Shown here: piece after piece, positions 5,810 to 7,054 of the stretch
Position numbering within the stretch: the stretch's first letter is position 1
Layout: every line of letters begins with the position of its first letter
Made by a program: the position numbers and the translations under genes
Notes under the pieces: generated by a model
Told to the model about the DNA's origin: nothing
The model's input: the letters and a program-made list of their open reading frames with translations, nothing else
Database searches by the model: none
Assembly (NCBI GenBank): GCA_902783535.1
Contig: CACZRJ010000114.1
Coordinates: 1 to 7,054, forward strand
DNA length: 7,054 bases
Direction: 5' to 3'
From: an uncultured Ruminococcus sp.
GTDB lineage: Bacteria; Bacillota; Clostridia; Oscillospirales; CAG-382

Positions 5810-6922
5810 TTATTCTTCCCAAGGGAAAACGTAATTCTTCAGGCCGAGTTCGTCACGCACGGCAACAAGTTCTTTCTGGACTGCATCGTTGATCGGAACG
5901 CCGGCGCGGCGCGCCATGCGGACATCGAATTCCTTCTCGCCTGCAGTATAGATGCGTTCAGCTCCGGGCGCCTTTTCGGAAGCGCGGAGCGCACGGCAGA
6001 TGTCGCCGGCCGTCTTACGGAATGTGCACTCGCCCATGAAGTGATCCGTATCGATTGCGAAGAAGAAATGACCGAGGTGGAACATCTTCTTGGAACCGTC
6101 CTCATTCAGACCGGAAAGCATTTTCATGAACGGACCGCCGGTCAGAGCGGCTGACAAAATCTCGACAGTAGCGGCATATCCGTATCCCTTGTATCCGGCG
6201 AGTTCCTCCCCTGCGCCGCCGAGCGGGCAGAGGGCGGCCTGACCGTTGTTCAGTTCTTTCAGGATCGCGACGGAGTCCGTGTGATATTTGCCGTCTCTTC
6301 CGATGACCTGGCCTTCCGGCGTAGGTTTCCCAAGACGTGCGTAATACTCGATTTTTCCGCGCTGAACGATGGATGTGGCGCAGTCGAGAATAAAGTCAAA
6401 CGGCTCGTCCGTAGGAAGTCCGAAAGTCAGAGGGTTGGTACCCATCATGTTTTCAACGCCGAACGTCGGTGCAATCGACGGGCGCGCGTTGGTACCCGTG
6501 ATACCGATACAGCCCATGCGCGTCGCCATCGTCGCGTAATATCCGGCGATCCCGTAATGGCAGGAATTCTGGACTGCGACGCCGCCCATGCCGTATTTTT
6601 TCGCTTTTTCGATCGCCATGCTCATTGCCTTATGGCCGACGACCTGACCCATGCCGTCTCCGCCGTCGAGCACCGCAGTGGTTTCGGTTTCTTTCAGCAC
6701 TTTGATGTTTGTAACAGGATGCTGGATCCCGGCTTTGATACGGTCGATGTAGATCGGCTTGAAGCGGTTGACGCCGTGGGATTCGATGCCTCTCTTGTCG
6801 CTTTCCAGCAGAACGTCGGCACAGATGACAGCGTCCTCTTTCGGAACGCCGTACCCGACGAAAGCATCGATAACGAAGTTGGTGATCGTTGTCCAGTCGA
6901 CAACATTGTTTTTGGTGGCCAT
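5810..6922 (-). CDS. Malate/L-lactate dehydrogenase, Ldh2/MDH2 family
   Basis: A 370-residue NAD(P)-dependent 2-hydroxyacid dehydrogenase of the family that includes archaeal-type malate dehydrogenase, YlbC/AllD ureidoglycolate dehydrogenase and sulfolactate dehydrogenase; it is unrelated to the Rossmann-fold MDH of the citric acid cycle. Family signatures are visible: LLESDKRGIESHGVNR with His49 and Arg53, NSCHYGIAGYYA with His122, GTNARPSIAPTFG, MGTNPLTFGLPT, DCATS, and ELAGYKGYGYA. The length is normal. The ATG follows AAGGAG by 6 bases. The family cannot be assigned a substrate by eye; malate is favoured because a malic enzyme is the next gene, 15 bases downstream. Upstream, 42 bases away, is the end of a membrane protein gene on the same strand, so the three probably form one transcript. 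Confidence 0.92.
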   Translation of the reverse strand: MATKNNVVDWTTITNFVIDAFVGYGVPKEDAVICADVLLESDKRGIESHGVNRFKPIYIDRIKAGIQHPVTNIKVLKETETTAVLDGGDGMGQVVGHKAMSMAIEKAKKYGMGGVAVQNSCHYGIAGYYATMATRMGCIGITGTNARPSIAPTFGVENMMGTNPLTFGLPTDEPFDFILDCATSIVQRGKIEYYARLGKPTPEGQVIGRDGKYHTDSVAILKELNNGQAALCPLGGAGEELAGYKGYGYAATVEILSAALTGGPFMKMLSGLNEDGSKKMFHLGHFFFAIDTDHFMGECTFRKTAGDICRALRASEKAPGAERIYTAGEKEFDVRMARRAGVPINDAVQKELVAVRDELGLKNYVFPWEE

Positions 6923-6941
6923 TTTTATCTCCTTGTTAACT

Positions 6942-6953
6942 GCGGTTTCCCGC
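6942..6953 (-). other. Small GNRA-type hairpin upstream of the dehydrogenase ribosome binding site
   Basis: On the minus strand GCGG-GAAA-CCGC can fold into a 4-bp G+C stem capped by a GAAA tetraloop. It lies 7 bases upstream of the AAGGAG site. It is not followed by a T-run, so it is not a terminator. It could be an mRNA processing or stability element, or chance. Confidence 0.3.
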
Positions 6954-6964
6954 TTTTATTGTTT

Positions 6965-7054
6965 TCATTTCAAACGATCATACGGAAGAATGAAGAGAAG
7001 CGCCAGAAGAACGGAAATCAGGACGATCGAAAGGATCACGCCGATCATTCCGAG
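6965..7054 (-). CDS. C-terminus of a membrane protein, possible transporter (partial)
   Basis: Reading the minus strand in from the right edge gives 29 residues and a TGA stop at 6965-6967: a continuous hydrophobic helix (GMIGVILSIVLISVLLALLF) followed by a short polar end (ILPYDRLK). This is the last membrane helix of a protein whose body is outside the window. It lies 42 bases upstream of the malate/lactate dehydrogenase gene on the same strand, with no terminator between. A dicarboxylate or other organic-acid transporter would fit the downstream genes, but the family cannot be told from this fragment. Confidence 0.65.
   Translation of the reverse strand, partial: LGMIGVILSIVLISVLLALLFILPYDRLK

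Noticed and set aside
1..7054. CRISPR arrays, transposons, tRNA or rRNA genes, phage genes and riboswitches
   Set aside because: None was seen. The 'virion core protein' label sometimes given to this SPFH family is a naming relic and is not evidence of a prophage.

Overview
The window looks like chromosomal DNA of a Bacillota bacterium, probably a member of the Clostridia. This is inferred from strong AGGAGG-type ribosome binding sites, an AT-rich intergenic region with consensus sigma-A-like promoters in a background of roughly 50% GC, a TTG start codon, and gene families common in that group. No rRNA, tRNA, CRISPR array, insertion sequence or phage gene was seen, so this is an assumption about lineage rather than a proof.

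Left edge (1-265): the first codons of a minus-strand gene for a secreted or membrane protein, then a divergent intergenic region. It carries two good sigma-A-like promoters back to back, one reading left (-10 at 83-88) and one reading right (-10 at 227-232), plus a pair of 7-bp direct repeats between them.

Plus-strand operon (266-4602): five tightly packed genes ending at a strong hairpin terminator. In order they are (1) a double zinc-ribbon protein anchored by one C-terminal membrane helix, (2) a TPM-domain protein with a signal sequence, an inner membrane helix and a Ser/Gly/His-rich tail, (3) a small protein with two or three membrane helices and a polar tail, (4) an SPFH-domain protein of the 'virion core protein-like' type with three C-terminal zinc ribbons, and (5) a soluble protein of a DUF6935-like family. 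Genes 1, 2 and 4 match the architecture and order of Bacillus subtilis ydjG-ydjH-ydjI, which in that organism follow pspA and link the phage-shock protein PspA to the membrane. No pspA is present here; the operon instead carries the small membrane protein and the DUF6935-like protein. The likely reading is a membrane-associated stress or membrane-organisation complex: two membrane-anchored partners, a cytoplasmic SPFH oligomer, and accessory proteins. This is the most interesting part of the window.

Minus-strand operon (right edge to 4616): the C-terminal 29 residues of a membrane protein (possibly a transporter), then an Ldh2/MDH2-family malate/L-lactate dehydrogenase, then a malic enzyme, read towards the left and converging on the same hairpin terminator. 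These are core carbon metabolism genes: conversion of malate, or another 2-hydroxy acid, to oxaloacetate and/or pyruvate with reduction of NAD(P).
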